A DNA stretch of 64,000 bases from Antilocapra americana (GCA_007570785.1 ML664183.1:21314175-21378174), one strand, 5' to 3'; shown: positions 35,325 to 48,239, numbered from the stretch's first letter. Numbers and translations are program-made. Notes: generated from the sequence alone by a model not told the origin.

Positions 35325-35592
35325 AGACCTCCCTGGTGGTTTAGTGGTTAAGAATCGGCCTGCCAATGCAGGGGACACAGGTTTGATCACTGGTCTGGGA
35401 AGATACCACATGCCATGGGGCAACTAAGCCACTGAGCCCAGGCACCCTAGAGCCCACGCTCTACAACAAGAGAAGCCTGTACACTGCTCTTAGAGAAGAG
35501 ACCCTATCCACAACTGGAGAAAGCCCATGTGCATCAACAAAGACCCAGCACAGTCACAAATAACACAATACATAAAATTTAAAAAAAAAACA
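35325..35592 (+). mobile_element. CHR-2-type tRNA-derived SINE
   Basis: Better preserved than the copy at 1858: 'ctccctggtggtttagtggt' head, 'acaggtttgatcactggtct' box B region, then 'catggggcaactaagccact', 'caagagaagcc', 'ctggagaaagcccatgtg' and 'aaagacccagcacagtcaca', ending in an A tail. CHR-2 elements are shared by ruminants, whales and hippos, so this insertion predates the Bov SINEs. Confidence 0.87.
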
Positions 35593-35594
35593 CA

Positions 35595-37990
35595 CACAAA
35601 AAAACATTTCTTAACAACTACTTTTGTAAAGCATGTGCATGTGACATAGCCATTTTGCTTACTTAGATTCAACAGCATTTTTATTGCATCTCTCTCTTCT
35701 CATAGAAACATGGTCAGTTCCACCAGAAACTTGCCATCTAGCTGAGACAACACTAATACAGTATAAAAAGTCAATGGAAAGTACAGTGCATTAATAAACA
35801 TATTATTCACTGCTATCAAAAGACCAGAAATTTATAATGTGTGATTATTTACAGAGTATACATGGCAAGTGTAAAATTACCGTGAGTTAGCAAGGCTTTA
35901 ATATATAGGGAAGAATTCATAGGGTCAGGCTTGAAGGAAGCCTTAAAGGATGGGTAGTACTGGTATAGAGAAACCTAGAAATCACAGTATAAACAACATG
36001 AGTCAAAGCAAATGTGGGCTAGCCAGACTGAGAGGTGAAGGATGAAATACAGGAGAAAGGAGACATAGTATTGAGAGGTAATTCAGATCAACTTCAAAGT
36101 TAAACTGCAAAGTCAAAACAATCTGGAGTTCAGTGATCTTGGTTTGATTGCCAGGACTGTAATTTGTAAGTTACATGAGATGAAAATGATTTTTATTTCT
36201 TTGTTAAGAATCCAGTTACCCTAATGGCCAAAAAGAAATCAAGGTCCATAAAAAATAAAATATATGGAACCTGAATGAAGGAAGACTGTTTATAATAAAG
36301 CATTACAAAAATAGGATGGATAACTTTAAACAAAGTAGTCATCTTCTGCTTGATTACTATCCTTCGGGCTTGCATGAAAGAAGTAGTGGATGTGAAATAT
36401 TTTTAAAAGCTCTGAAAGCCTGCCTTACAAGCACTGATTAAAAGAATTGAATACCAAATGTAACCAACAGATTTTCTTTTCATTTATCTGCTACTGAGAA
36501 TACTATTCTCAGTATTTTCTTATCTCCATCACTTTCAGAAGTTCTCTTGCTATGTGTCTATCTATACATATTCATCACTCTGACAGTAGAATCAAGAATG
36601 AAAATTTAGACAAGAAAACAAGATGTGCAATTGCTTTATCTTCTAAATATGGGACATGCAGAAAAATAGACATAAAAAGACAGCTTCTTAGAATCAACAG
36701 TAAAACTAAGAACAGAATATCTTTCCTTTTATCCTGATAAGGATAGAGCAACAGAACATACTGATCATTTGGTTTGTAAACATTCTTAATTCCTCTTTCT
36801 CCTCCTGAAAGTCAATAACAAAGAGCCTGTTTATAAGAAATCCTAGATATACTGTCTAGCATTCATAATCCTGCAGATTATACATACCATACTGCCACTC
36901 AGGCAGTAAGAATAATAGTCCAAACACATATTTAGAATACTTTTGAAATCACAGCAATTCCTGAGCTGACTGTCCAGGTGAGCCTTTCTGTACTCAGACA
37001 AATACTTCAAACACAAGGGACATGTTCAGTATTTGACCAAATTCTTTCACCACTACTGTACTTTTACATCTACTGTTCTGTGTAACATCCTAGAGAAGAG
37101 GGTCTTGCCACTCTGCATTACTTGATGTATTTCATTGGTCAGAGCAGTCAATTAAAAAAAATCACTGTATTATGTCAAATAATAGGATTCCTAAAGAAAG
37201 CAAAATATTTCTTCTGCAAAATCTCATTTTAATTAAGTTGGGCTTATTTTATTGCAATTTTTTTCTATTTTGCTATTAATTATGCCAGGGATTGAAGGGA
37301 TAATAATTTACTATTATTTTGAGGTATATTTGACTAGAAGAGACAAGCTGAATATGTTCAGGGATATGTCTTAATCACACATATTAGTCAACTGTTACTT
37401 TAAAGTTTGTATCACTATCAGTGATAAACTAATTGAAAAGTATCTAAAGGTATCTAAGAGTGTTTTTTTTTTAAGAAACAATCAGTGGACTAAAAATGAA
37501 GATTGGTAGTCATTTAACTTTAATTTGTTTTACAATATTCAATTAGAAATATGCATTTAGAACTATACTCATAAAGCATACACATCTGATTTTCTCCTTC
37601 TATCTAAACTGAAGAATCAACTGAGAAATATGAGGCTTTAAAAGATTCCAAATTCTTCAGCACAGCGGTTGACTTTTTTGAACCTTCTGGCAAGAAGCTA
37701 AGAGTGGAAACATGGTTAAAATAATGAAATGGGATGCTTGTTCCTTGATTTGTTTCCTAGACTAAGAAATAATTAGCTTTGTCAACAACAAAAAAAGCAG
37801 CTCACCTCCTTGAATAGATTTTTATTTGTAATTTGAACCTCAAGTCATTCCATTAAGACTTTTTACAAAGTGCATTTCCTATTATTCAACTTTCCTAAAA
37901 ACCAGGGCCTTGAGGATTGTCATTTGCTTTTCATATTTTAACATCTCTGCCCTTCCCTCCTTCCTTCCTTCCTTTCGAGGAGCACTCAGT
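35595..37990. other. Unrecognised AT-rich DNA
   Basis: About 2.4 kb with no recognisable gene, RNA or repeat. A (CCTT)n patch lies at 37958-37975. Confidence 0.4.
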
Positions 37991-38004
37991 CAAAAGTACA
38001 TTGA

Positions 38005-38500
38005 TAGGGAAGCAACCTAGATGCCCATCAACTGACGAATGGATAAGAAAGCTGTGGTACATAAACAAAATGGAATATTACTCAGCATTAAAAAAAAATT
38101 CATTTGAACCAGTTCTACTCAGGTGGACGGAACTGGAGCCTATTATCCAGAGTGAAGTAAGCCAGAAGGAAAAACAATACAGTATACTAATGCATATATA
38201 TGGAATTTAGAAAGACGGTAACGAGAACCCTGCATGCGAGACAGCAAAAGGAACGCAGATGTATAGAACAGACTCGTGGACTCTGTGGAAGAGGGCAAGG
38301 GTGGGATGATATGGGAGAATGACACTGAAACATGTTAATTACCATATGTGAAATCAATCGCCAGCCCAGGGTTGATGCTCTGGAGGGAGTCGGGAGGGGA
38401 GAGGGAGGGGGGTTCTGGAGGGGGAGCATGTGTAGATCCATGGAGGTTTCATGTCAATGTATGGCAAAACCAACACAATAAAGAAAATTAAAAAAAAAAA
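38005..38500 (+). mobile_element. L1 3' end, 5'-truncated
   Basis: Carries the last roughly 65 codons of L1 ORF2 ('DEWIRKLWYINKMEYYSALK', ending 'MHIYGI' with a TAG at 38208-38210) and the whole 3'UTR, with 'gtatggcaaaaccaacacaa', AATAAA at 38477-38482 and a poly(A) tail. ORF2 frame is kept over this piece. Related to the family of the full-length copy at 6.3-12.8 kb and a useful guide to what lies in that copy's gap. Confidence 0.93.
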
Positions 38501-38504
38501 GAGT

Positions 38505-40170
38505 CTCTTCAAAGAGAGAAAAAGAGCTGCAAATAAAAGTATTTGCATATCAAAATGCTTTTGCTGTTAAATACTAAATTTACCCTAGAATATATGAAGG
38601 AATAATAAACAGTAGTTCTACCATTATTTTATAGTCTCAGACAATATAAAAATTCAATTTAACAGTGTCAACTTTTTAATGACTTCAATACAATAAAACA
38701 TTTAAAAAGAGAATAAAGAGCTTGTTCTTTTAAAGGACTCTTTCAGTCTCTAACCTTTCTCCACACTCAGATGTTTAGATATTATGTTTGTCCTGGCATT
38801 GATAAATTCATTCTTCCAATAATTCTGTCATTATGATTGTTGAATTTAGACAAATGTTTCTACATGGGGTCCTTTCAGTGGATCGGCTGCAGCATACAGT
38901 TGCTTCATGATGTTTAGAAAGAAAAATATTGTTGGATGACAGAAAAACTAAGTCAAGCAAACCTTTGTATTTTGTTATAAACAACTGATATTTGAAAAAA
39001 AGCATCTTATGGTAGACATCCCTATACAAGAGTGTTTTCAACAGAACAAAATAAACACAAGGTAGTTGCCAACATACAGATAATGACTGTAAGTTGGATA
39101 TCAAAACCAAGATTTGACTTATGGTTTTCTTTATGAGGTACAACTCTTGGTTACTGTTGACATGAATCACAAATGTATAACTTTAATATAAAATAAAATA
39201 CACTATACCTTATTTGCAGTTCTTGTGCATGGCATTCAGAAATATGACACTGCAAATTCCTGTAAATAAAAAGACATGATGAGTCAAATGCATTTTCAAA
39301 CTTGAATCTGAACAATGACTTTGTAATTAAGGGAAACTGAACTATCAAATATTTCACTACAAATTCTGATACATATGTAATTTTATAAATTGCCGTATAT
39401 GTTCTTACAGACAACGAAACTACAATGTGTGTCCCTACCATTAAAAAAATATTATTTCTGATTATCTATTATACTAAAATTTTCAAGTGTTTTTTGATCC
39501 AGATACCAGATCATTTTGAAAGCTAATTTTTCTGATTTCACAAGAAGTATGGACATAATGCATACCCAAGCATATTGTGGTTAGGATTAATAAAAAGATG
39601 TTTTAATTAAACTGGGCAATAAATATGTTTAAATATATATACTAGATACATATATTATGCTTAAAAGTGAGGAATGAGTTTAGAGAATACTTCCTTCTTT
39701 TTATACATATACTCAATACATTCATTTATTCAAAAATTCAAAGGTAGTACATTTCACTCTATAATAAATTGGCTCTTTCAAAGAAAATAAAAAAAAGTTT
39801 GAGCAAAATAATCAAAGCATTAATAATTTATTTAGCATTATATTCACATTTTGAAAAAAAACAATATTGCATTGGCATTGGGACAAGAGTTAATATTTGG
39901 GACATGTAACTAAGTTATCATTTAAGTCTATGTTAAAATATATTGTCTTTAAACATATCAAGTTTTTTTTTTTTTTTTTTAGCAACTCTTAATCTCTAAG
40001 TGAGGGAGACAGTAGAAGTAAAATAGCTAATTCAGTACTTAGAACAATACAAACTGATAAATATAAGAACATTCTTTTTTAAAGTTTCTAGGAAAACATA
40101 ATAATTACTATCTTTAATGTATAAAATATATATTTATAAATATAGAATAATTTTATAAATATATCTTATT
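38505..40170. other. Unrecognised AT-rich DNA
   Basis: No repeat recognised. Two minus-strand open frames, 96 codons (39441-39151) and 120 codons (39170-38808), overlap slightly; they have no domain I know. An exon-like 51-base segment lies at 39209-39259 (see findings). A run of about 20 T is at 39963-39981. Confidence 0.4.
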
Positions 40171-40171
40171 G

Positions 40172-40321
40172 TATGTGTGTGTTAGTTTCTTAGTCATGTC
40201 CAGCATTTTGCAATCCCATGGACTGTAGCCTGCTAGGCTCCTCTGTCCATGGAATTATCCAGGTAAGAATACTGGAGTGGGTTGCCATTCCCATCTCCAG
40301 GGGATCTTCTTGATCCAGGTA
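40172..40321 (-). mobile_element. Bov-tA SINE, head truncated
   Basis: Antisense Bov-A unit ('gttagtttcttagtcatgtc', 'ccatggactgtagcctgcta', 'tgggttgccattcccatctc') that stops at 'gatccaggt', leaving only the start of the tRNA-like head. It lies 11 bases from an oppositely oriented copy. Confidence 0.87.
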
Positions 40322-40332
40322 GCATAATATGG

Positions 40333-40568
40333 GGCTTCCCAGGTGGGAAGGGGTAATGATGATGCTAGTAGTAAAGAACCCACCTGCCAATGCAGGAGAC
40401 TAAGGGATGTGGGTTCAATCTCTGAGTTGGGAAGATCCCCTGGAGGAGTGTATGGTAACCCACTCCAGAATTCTTGCCTGGAGAATCCCCACAGACAGAG
40501 GAGCCTGGTGGGATACAGTCCCTGGGGTTGCAAAGAGTCAAACATAACTGAACCACTAAGCACATGCA
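40333..40568 (+). mobile_element. Bov-tA SINE
   Basis: Plus-strand copy with head 'ggcttcccaggtgg', about 20 extra bases after it ('gaaggggtaatgatgatgct'), the middle 'gccaatgcaggagac' and a full Bov-A unit ending 'actgaaccactaagcacatg'. Together with the preceding copy it forms an inverted repeat. Confidence 0.9.
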
Positions 40569-41480
40569 TAGTATAACATACAATATATAGTATATCTTTA
40601 GTATATAGATAATATATAGCATAAGATACCCTGGGTAATTCTAAAATTAACCATTGCTTTAACATAATACATTCACTTTTTAATATGGAAATTATAAATT
40701 AAAAGTAGATTCAGATATATTTATAAATACTAAGTGTTTTAATTTTTAATAAATCATATATAATGAGGAAGAAGAGACATACTATCACAGAAATGGAAGA
40801 CCCAAAGGCACACAATCAGAGAAGCAGAAGGAAACTCAGAGCTCATGAACACTGAACCCCACATCTTAGGGATCTAAAATGATGCACTATAAGACACTGT
40901 ACTGTTTAAGGTCATACAGCACATTTGCACAGGACTGAAGTTAGGACCCATCAAAAAAAGAATCACTGCCACACACTAGAAAATTACATGAAAAGAAATT
41001 CAACTGTATGAAGTTCCTATAAATAATTCACTTGCTGGACTTAGGAGAATATTTATTTGTGGAAATCAGATGAATATAAAGTGAATCTAAGCTATGTCCT
41101 AACATATTAAGATGTTGCAAAGAGCTGATGTTTAAATCTTTCCCCCTTAAAAAATGCTTTTAGTATTGTTAGTTTTTAGTTTAATATTTTCCAACTTTAT
41201 TATTTATCACAAGTATATAAAAATGAATATTTGTCTATGATTCAACAGTGCTATCTTTGTTTTTCAGTTGCAACTAAGACGGAGAAAATATATTAAGTTT
41301 AAAAATATATCACTAGAATAGTTTTTTTATCTCATGATTAGAGACAATTTACTATCTATTTGTACTTGCTTTATAATTTTTATTGTGACATATATTTCAA
41401 ATATGTATTGTACTGGAAATAGAGAAATTTCAGTTTCTTAAGATTTTTGTGTTGTTGATCACTGTTTACAAGTTTTATTT
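40569..41480. other. Mostly unrecognised; possible MIR remnant
   Basis: No gene recognised. At 40860-40950 the sequence 'ggtcatacagcacatttgca' with 'ggactgaagttaggaccca' resembles the antisense core of a MIR, too weak for a separate entry. Confidence 0.4.
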
Positions 41481-41483
41481 ATT

Positions 41484-41484
41484 C

Positions 41485-41524
<40 letters not shown>

Positions 41525-41557
41525 TTTTATATATTCATTATATACACACACACACAT
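41484..41557. repeat. (TA)n/(CA)n microsatellite with repeated flank
   Basis: About 17 TA units, then 'gttttatatattcattatat', then a CA run. The flank 'gttttatttattcattatat' just before the TA tract is nearly the same as the one after it, so flank plus microsatellite look duplicated. Confidence 0.85.
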
Positions 41558-41604
41558 CATTTTTTTGCTTGTGTAATTGGCATTTGTCTAGGCACCTGGA
41601 CCAT

Positions 41605-41811
41605 GAGGTGAAGTCACTCAGTTGAGTCTGACTCTTTGTGACCCCATGGACTATAGCCTACCAGGGTCCTCTGTCCATGGAGTTTTCCAGGCAAGAATAC
41701 TAGAGTGGGTTGCCATTTCCTTCTTCAGGGAATCTTCCCAATCCAGGGACTGAACCTGGGTCTCCCACAGAGCAGGCAGATGCTTTACCATCTGAGACAC
41801 CAGGAAAGCCC
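41605..41811 (-). mobile_element. Bov-tA SINE
   Basis: Complete antisense copy: 'gtcactcagttgagtctgac' at its 3' end, 'tggactatagcctaccaggg', 'gactgaacctgggtctccca' and the head complement 'gagacaccaggaaagccc'. Confidence 0.92.
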
Positions 41812-41814
41812 TAC

Positions 41815-42560
41815 ATAAAACACTAAACTCTTATTCTGGCAATTACAATATAGAAATACACAGAAAATAATAATTTCACAATAAGCATAAAACCAAGTAA
41901 ATCATATACAATGTTAGAAAGTGGTAACTTCAAGGGTGAAAAGTGGCCAGGGTAAGAAAATGGATTTGTGAGTAGGGTGGCATCAGCTTATGATATTGCA
42001 TAGATAAACCAAAGGGAAATTTGAAGAAAGTTTTAAATAATATTTATCTAATTTATGTAGAGCATATGATTATGTTTATTAGCTTTTGATTAAGGCACTA
42101 TCAAATTTGGTAAAAAAGATTAAATTTGCTTGCATTTCAAAAGGAAGAAATTAATTTTGTTTCATTACTTTTGCACATCAAAATATCCCTGTACTTTGTT
42201 CTTTACAGACTTCCAAAGGATTGCCTGACATTAAAATCATGGTCATCACCTTTTGTTTTTGTAACATAGACATATTAGCAAGATATATCTCCATATCCTT
42301 TAAAAAAAAAAGGCAATATGAAAATGGAAAACGTGACCACAATAAGTTTCTCTATGTATCAGGTTCACTGCTGTATAAAACCTGAGTAGAAGTTAAGTTT
42401 AAGTGCCTCAATGCATGTTTTAGTCTCAGTGTAGAAAGGTTCCCTTCACAAAACATTTTGTTTTCCGAATAAAAAAAGCTAAACTGTTTTAACCACTCCC
42501 CTTAGTTTATAATGAGGAAGTTAGGATGGTATATGTCATCAGATAATACTCTGCTTGCTT
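41815..42560. other. Unrecognised AT-rich DNA
   Basis: No gene or repeat recognised. Confidence 0.4.
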
Positions 42561-42562
42561 TA

Positions 42563-43078
42563 TTGTTGTTCAGTTGCTCAGTCGTGTCTGACTCTTTGTG
42601 ACCCCATTGACTGCAGCATGCCAGGCTTCCCTGTCCTTCATTATCTCCTGGAGTTTGCTCAAACTCACGTCTATTGAGTTGATTATGCTATCAACTCATC
42701 CTCTGTCACCCCTTCTCCTGCCCTCAATCTTTCCCAGCATCAGGCTCTTTTTCTCTGAGTTAGCTCTTCACATCAGTTGGCCAAAGTATTGGAGCTTCAG
42801 CTTCAGCATCAGTCCTTCCAATGAGTATTCAGGGGTGATCTCTTTTAGAGTTGACTGGTTTGATTTCCTTGCTCTCCAAGGGATTCTTAGAGTCTTCTCT
42901 AGCAACACAGTTTAAAAGCATCAATTTTTCAGTGTTCAGCCTTCCATATGGTTCAAATTTCACATCCATACATGGCTATCAGAAAAACCATAGCATTGAC
43001 TATACAGACCTTTGTCAGCATGGTGATGTCTCTACTATTTATTACACTGTCTAGGATTGTCACAGCATTTCTTCCAGT
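42563..43078 (-). mobile_element. BovB LINE 3' end, antisense
   Basis: Plus strand starts with 'ttgttcagttgctcagtcgt', complement of the BovB tail, and runs through 'cttcacatcagttggccaaa', 'ttggagcttcagcttcagca' and 'tggctatcagaaaaaccata'. It has about the same extent as the copy at 29997-30515 but is more decayed: the minus-strand frame is broken. Confidence 0.92.
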
Positions 43079-43139
43079 TCAATTCCTGAGTCGCAAAGAG
43101 GCCCAAGAGAAAAGATAGACTATTCACTACAGTATTCTT

Positions 43140-43345
43140 GAGCTTCCCTGGTGGCTCAGACGGTAAAGACTCCACCTGTAATGGAGGAGACCTGGGTTTG
43201 ATACCTGGGTTAGAAAGATCCCCTGGAGAAGGCATGGCAACCCACTCCAGTATTCTTGCCTGGAGAATCCCCACGGACAGAGGAGTCTGGCAGGCTATAG
43301 TTTATGGGGTCGCAAAGAGTTGGACATAAGCACATAAGCACATTC
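43140..43345 (+). mobile_element. Bov-tA SINE
   Basis: Complete: 'cttccctggtggctcagacg' head, 'ggagacctgggtttgatacc', then the Bov-A unit to 'gtcgcaaagagttggacata'. Well preserved. Confidence 0.93.
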
Positions 43346-43554
43346 TTCCTAGGAGCAAGTGGCTATTAATTTCATGGCAGGGATTAATAGTTAAAAAACA
43401 CAGCAATAGGTTTTGGCATCCACTAAGATATTATTTGTGCTGTAGGTCTTTTGATTTTAACCATCAGGTACATATATAAAAAAGAACAAAATAAAAACAA
43501 AGTTAAATTTTTTTTGAATTGTTTCATGTAAAAATTTTATTGCAGAGTATCATC

Positions 43555-43745
43555 TATAAAAAGATTCCATCTGCCAGTGCAAGAGATGCAGGTTGGATAC
43601 CTATGTCCAGAATATCCCTGGAGAAGGAAATGACAAGCCACTCCAGGTATTCTTGCCTGGGAAATTCCATGGAGGAGCCTGGCAGGTGACAGTCCATGGG
43701 GTTGCAAAAGAGTCAGACATGACTTAGCAACCAAACAACAGCGAC
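43555..43745 (+). mobile_element. Bov-tA SINE, 5' end decayed
   Basis: The head begins inside the tRNA-like region ('ccatctgccagtgcaagaga'), followed by a Bov-A unit ('atccctggagaaggaaatga', 'gtccatggggttgcaaaaga', 'cagacatgacttagcaacca'). Confidence 0.87.
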
Positions 43746-43749
43746 TCAT

Positions 43750-44838
43750 CTATTAGTATTAATTGTCTATGAAATATCTCTGGTTCTGTTTGTGAATCTA
43801 GATTTTGATGCTTATAAGAGATAATTTCATTATCTAGTGATAACATTCATACCAATAATCTGATGTATTTGAGAATGTAGATTATAATACAGTATAATTC
43901 CCACACTTTTCAGCAATGAACACAAATATATTTTGTGAATGCAAAATCTAAAAGATTCTTTCTTCCTTAAATGTCATGTTTTTTTTCCAAAATCTGTAAG
44001 TTATTATAATTTACCTGACACCTACATTGAAGCATTTACAAAGTTTTATATGACTGATACTATTACTCTTGCTTCTGCAGGAAAATATCATTGAAAATGA
44101 CTTAATAATTGTCAAATACACAGTTGAGCTATTTATGACCTTAATTAATGTGATTTGAACCAGTAAGAGTGAATATTTACAGTCATTTCTTTTAGATTTA
44201 TTATACATATAATTGAAAGTTCCAGGACTAAATTATATAAAGCTTACTTAGGAAATACTTAATTTCTCTGAGAAAGAATAATGATTAGTTTCTTCTCAGT
44301 AACCAGTTATAATTTTATAACTGTGTATCTGAAGGTCTTCAAGATAAATATTTGTTAATAAAATTTACCAGATATCCATATTAATAAATACAGAAAATTA
44401 TTTTGGACAGCAAAATACTGCACATTCTCCAAAATGCTGATGAAATCCCAGCCACAAAGTCACCAACAGTTTAATGTAACTATAACATACAAAAAAATGC
44501 TTCTCTCATTTATAACTCAGAAGTAGATTGCTTTATATCTTAATATTGAGTTTCTAGACTTAATCAATAAACTTCAAATCTACTCTCATATTTCATCATG
44601 TGGGGTAAGAAAAACAAATGTGGATGCAGGCTTCTTGATCTTATTTGAAGGAGCCGATACAATGGCACAGCAAACCAGGAGTTGCAACACTTTCATAGTA
44701 AAATGTCAAATGCCATTACTGGGGCAGTTTCCCACTCTCCCCAAAGGGCTGTGATTTCTTATTAATATATAACATCTTAAGTTTTTTTGCATGTTGAGCT
44801 CAGCTGTACTTTACCATTTATTTCCATAAAAAGAGAAG
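43750..44838. other. Unrecognised AT-rich DNA
   Basis: No gene or repeat recognised. Confidence 0.4.
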
Positions 44839-44840
44839 AG

Positions 44841-45020
44841 AGAGGGAAAGAGCTTGGGCTTTAAATCAACCATGGATGCACACTTTTGGGTAGTCACTTA
44901 CATTCCTGCATTTGGGCAAACTATTTCACCTTCTTGAGAAGATCCCTTTGTCCACATTAAGGGGGTCATCTTTGCAACACATGTAATACAGAGCCTGGCT
45001 CACTCAACAAATAACAACAT
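44841..45020 (+). mobile_element. MIR SINE (ancient mammalian)
   Basis: Order matches sense MIR: 'gagcttgggctttaaatcaa', 'gggcaaactatttcaccttc', 'taatacagagcctggctcac' and 'tcaacaaataac'. The core is partly decayed. Confidence 0.68.
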
Positions 45021-45024
45021 ATCT

Positions 45025-46565
45025 CTTATCTTTCAAATTATATTTTGCTTACTTGTTGGCAAGATATTTATATATAAATATCTTCATTGCCCTTTCCTCA
45101 CTCAAATACAGAAAAAAATTGTCCTTCCAAAGATATTAATGGGTAGTAGAGAGCAAAAGTAGTGGGTGTGAAAGCAGTATCATGGCAAGAAAATGAACAC
45201 TACAGTGTATCTTGGATGGGAAGGGTCTACATCATCAAACAAGTGATGATCTGACCCTTCGGAAAGAAAAATGTCAAAACCAATCATCTTCTAAGTGTTT
45301 ATCTAATTTATTGCAAGGCATTACTCATTACCTCTATGTAAGTTGAAGCTAACTTCTTTATTCAGTTAATGAAAATGTATAGAATTCGTGACCATTCAGA
45401 CTACCAAACAAAGCAGCTAAGATTGTAATGATCAGCTTGTTTTCCCCCTACAGGTTACTCTGAATAGGCTAAATAAGATACTGTCACTACAAAAGCAAAA
45501 ATGAAACCTAAAATATAAAAGTAACAAAATACTAAACAGTTTGTACAAAGTCTGGTGGCATAAAATATTTGTGACTCCATATTTTATTTGTTTCAGCAGT
45601 TATTTGAACAACATGGTTCATTTGCCAAATGATATGAAAAAGTTGGTTCTTATCACAATGTTAATAAAACAAAAGGCCACCAAAAGAGCATATATAATTG
45701 GTAATACCAGAATAATTTATTCTCCGTGTACTTTAGCCAAGAAACAGAATTACTATTCTGGTACAAGCAATAATCTCCTTTTTTAAAACATGTTTTATCT
45801 GGTTTTATTTATGATGCTATTCTATTTGTTTTAACAAGCAATTGAATCACTCTTTATCACTTTTATGAATTTGATATATGTCAAGGAAGTAATTTCATGC
45901 TCTGAAATTAAAGTCAAAACAAGACTACAAATTCTTGCCCTTTGGGGTTTTTTTCTTCCTCTTTTAAAGTCATTTGTAAAATTAATAGATGCTCTGCAAT
46001 GGAAGTTTATTTAATGTTATTTTATAATTATTATATTTTAAATCATAAAGCAGAAAGAAATTCTGAAAAAAATTGATTTCTGCCCTTTCATGTAAGGTTT
46101 TACTTTAGACAATGCATCCAATAAAATTTTATATTCCATTGGAAAAAAAAAAGAGAGAAGGAGATACTACTTAATTACTTTTATCTTTGATTGTGGTAGC
46201 CACAAATTTATTTTCATATCTATTTTAAATAATTCCCCTCCTAAATTAACATAGTTTAGGTTTAATGATATGGCAAATTAAAAAAAATCACAGATTGAAA
46301 CAATACCTACCTAATGGGGTGTCAGAAATGTTTCATAACTATTCCCATTATGTGTAATGTATCTGAAGCTATATTTACAATGATATATCTGTACAACAGC
46401 ATAATGGATAAGATCATACAGAGATAGATCTCTGTCCTACTCCATTGTAAAAACAGGCCAAGGCACTTACCTTTAATAGTTTTAAACAATTAGAAATTTA
46501 AAAAACAATAAACACAAACCACCAATCAGGCAAATGAAAAAAAACTGATTTTCTAGGAATTCTCT
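45025..46565. other. Unrecognised AT-rich DNA
   Basis: No gene or repeat recognised. An open frame of 81 codons at 45541-45786 has no motif and is judged chance. Confidence 0.4.
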
Positions 46566-46569
46566 CATT

Positions 46570-48233
46570 GGGAACAATAAAGGACAAAAACAGTATGGAT
46601 TTAACAGAAGCAGATGATATTAAGAAAAGGTAGCCAGAATATGCAGAAGAAATATATTAAAAATATCTTAATAACCCAGATAACCACAATGGTGTGATCA
46701 CTCACATAGAGCCAAACATCCTGGAGTGTGAAGTCAAGTGGGCCTTAGGAAGCATCACTATGAACAAAGCTAGTGGAGGTGATGGAATTCCAGCTGAGCT
46801 ATTTCAAATCCTAAAAGATGATGCTGTTAAAGTGCTGCATTCAATATGCCAGCAAATTTGGTCACAGGACTGGAAAAGGTCAGTTTTCATTTCAGTCCCA
46901 AATAAAGGCAATGCCAAAGAACGTTCAAACTGCTGCACAATTGCACATATTTCACATGCTAGCAAAGTAATGCTCAATATTTTCCAAGCTAGGCTTCAAC
47001 AGTACATTTACCAAGAACTTCCAGATGTTCAAGCTGGATTTAGAAAAAGGAGTGGAAACAGAGATAAATTGCCAAGATTCGTTGAATCATAGAAAAAGGA
47101 AGAGAATTCCAGGTGAAAAAAAAAACAAAACAAAAAACTACTTTGCTTCATTGACTATGCTAAATTAAAGCCTTTATGTGGATCACAACAAACTGGAAAA
47201 TTCTTAGTGATGGGAACACCAGACCACCCTACCTGCCTCCTGAGAAACTTCTATGCGGGTCATAAAGCTGCAGGTTAGAACCAGACTTGGAACAGACTAG
47301 TTCCAAATTGGGAAAGGAGTACATCAAGGCTGTATACTATCACCCTGCTTATTTAACTTATATGCTGAGTATGTCATGTGAAATGCCAGGCTGGATGAAG
47401 CACAAACTGGAATCAAGATTGCCAAGAGAAATATCAATAACCTCAGACATGCAGATGACACCACCCTTATGGCAGAAAGCAAAGAGGAACTAAGAGCCTC
47501 TTGATGAAGGTAAACGAGGAGAGTGAAAAAATTGGCTTAAAACTCAACATTCAGAAAACTAAGATCATGGCATCCAGTCCCATCACTTTATGGCTAATAC
47601 ATGGGAAAACAATGGAAGCAGTGAGAGACTTTATTTTCTTGGGCTCCAAAATCACTGCAGATGGAAAGTAGCCATGAAATTATAAAAACAACAACAACAA
47701 CAACAAAACTGCTTCTTGGAAGAAAAGCTATGACAAATCTAAACAGCATATTAAAAATCAGAGACATCACTTTGCTGACAAAGATCTGCATAATTAAGGC
47801 TATGGTTTTTCCAGTGGTCATGTATGGATGTGAGAGTTGGACCATAAAGAAGGCTGAGCACTGAAGAATTGATGCTTTTGAACTGGGGTGTTGAAGAAGA
47901 CTCTTGAGAGTCCCTTGGGCTGCAAGGAGATCAAACTAGTCAATCCTAAAGGAAATCTTTTTTTGAATATTCACTGGAAAGACTGATGCTGAAGCTGAAG
48001 CTCCAATACTTTGGCCACCTGATGTGAAGAGCGAACTCATTGGCAAAGACCCTGATGCTGGGAAAGACTAAGGGCAGGAGGAGAAGTGGACTTACGGAGG
48101 ATGAGATGGTTGGAATACATCACTGACTCAATGGACATGAGTTTGCGCAAACTCTGGGATATAGTGAAGGACCGGGAAACCTGGGCAGTCCATGAGGGCG
48201 CAGAGTCAGACAACTGTGTGACTGACCAACAAC
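46570..48233 (+). mobile_element. BovB LINE, reverse-transcriptase half to 3' end
   Basis: The longest BovB copy in one orientation, about 1.66 kb. It begins in the linker before the reverse transcriptase, keeps an open frame at 46694-47092 ('KASGGDGIPAELFQILKDDA' and 'DVQAGFRK', both BovB fingers-domain blocks), then passes through 'FIDYAK'-like decayed motif A (near 47150), the catalytic 'HADDTTLMAES' at about 47448-47480 and the C-terminal 'MVFPVVMYGCESWTIKKAE' (about 47803-47860). Stops and frameshifts separate these pieces. The endonuclease domain is missing (5' truncation). A (CAA)5 run at 47685-47706 replaces family sequence. BovB reached ruminants by horizontal transfer, shared with snakes and lizards. 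Confidence 0.94.
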
Positions 48234-48239
48234 ACTCAT

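Noticed and set aside
38808..39170. 120-codon minus-strand frame
   Set aside because: Hydrophobic, AT-driven composition and no motif; length alone is not enough in 64 kb of AT-rich DNA.
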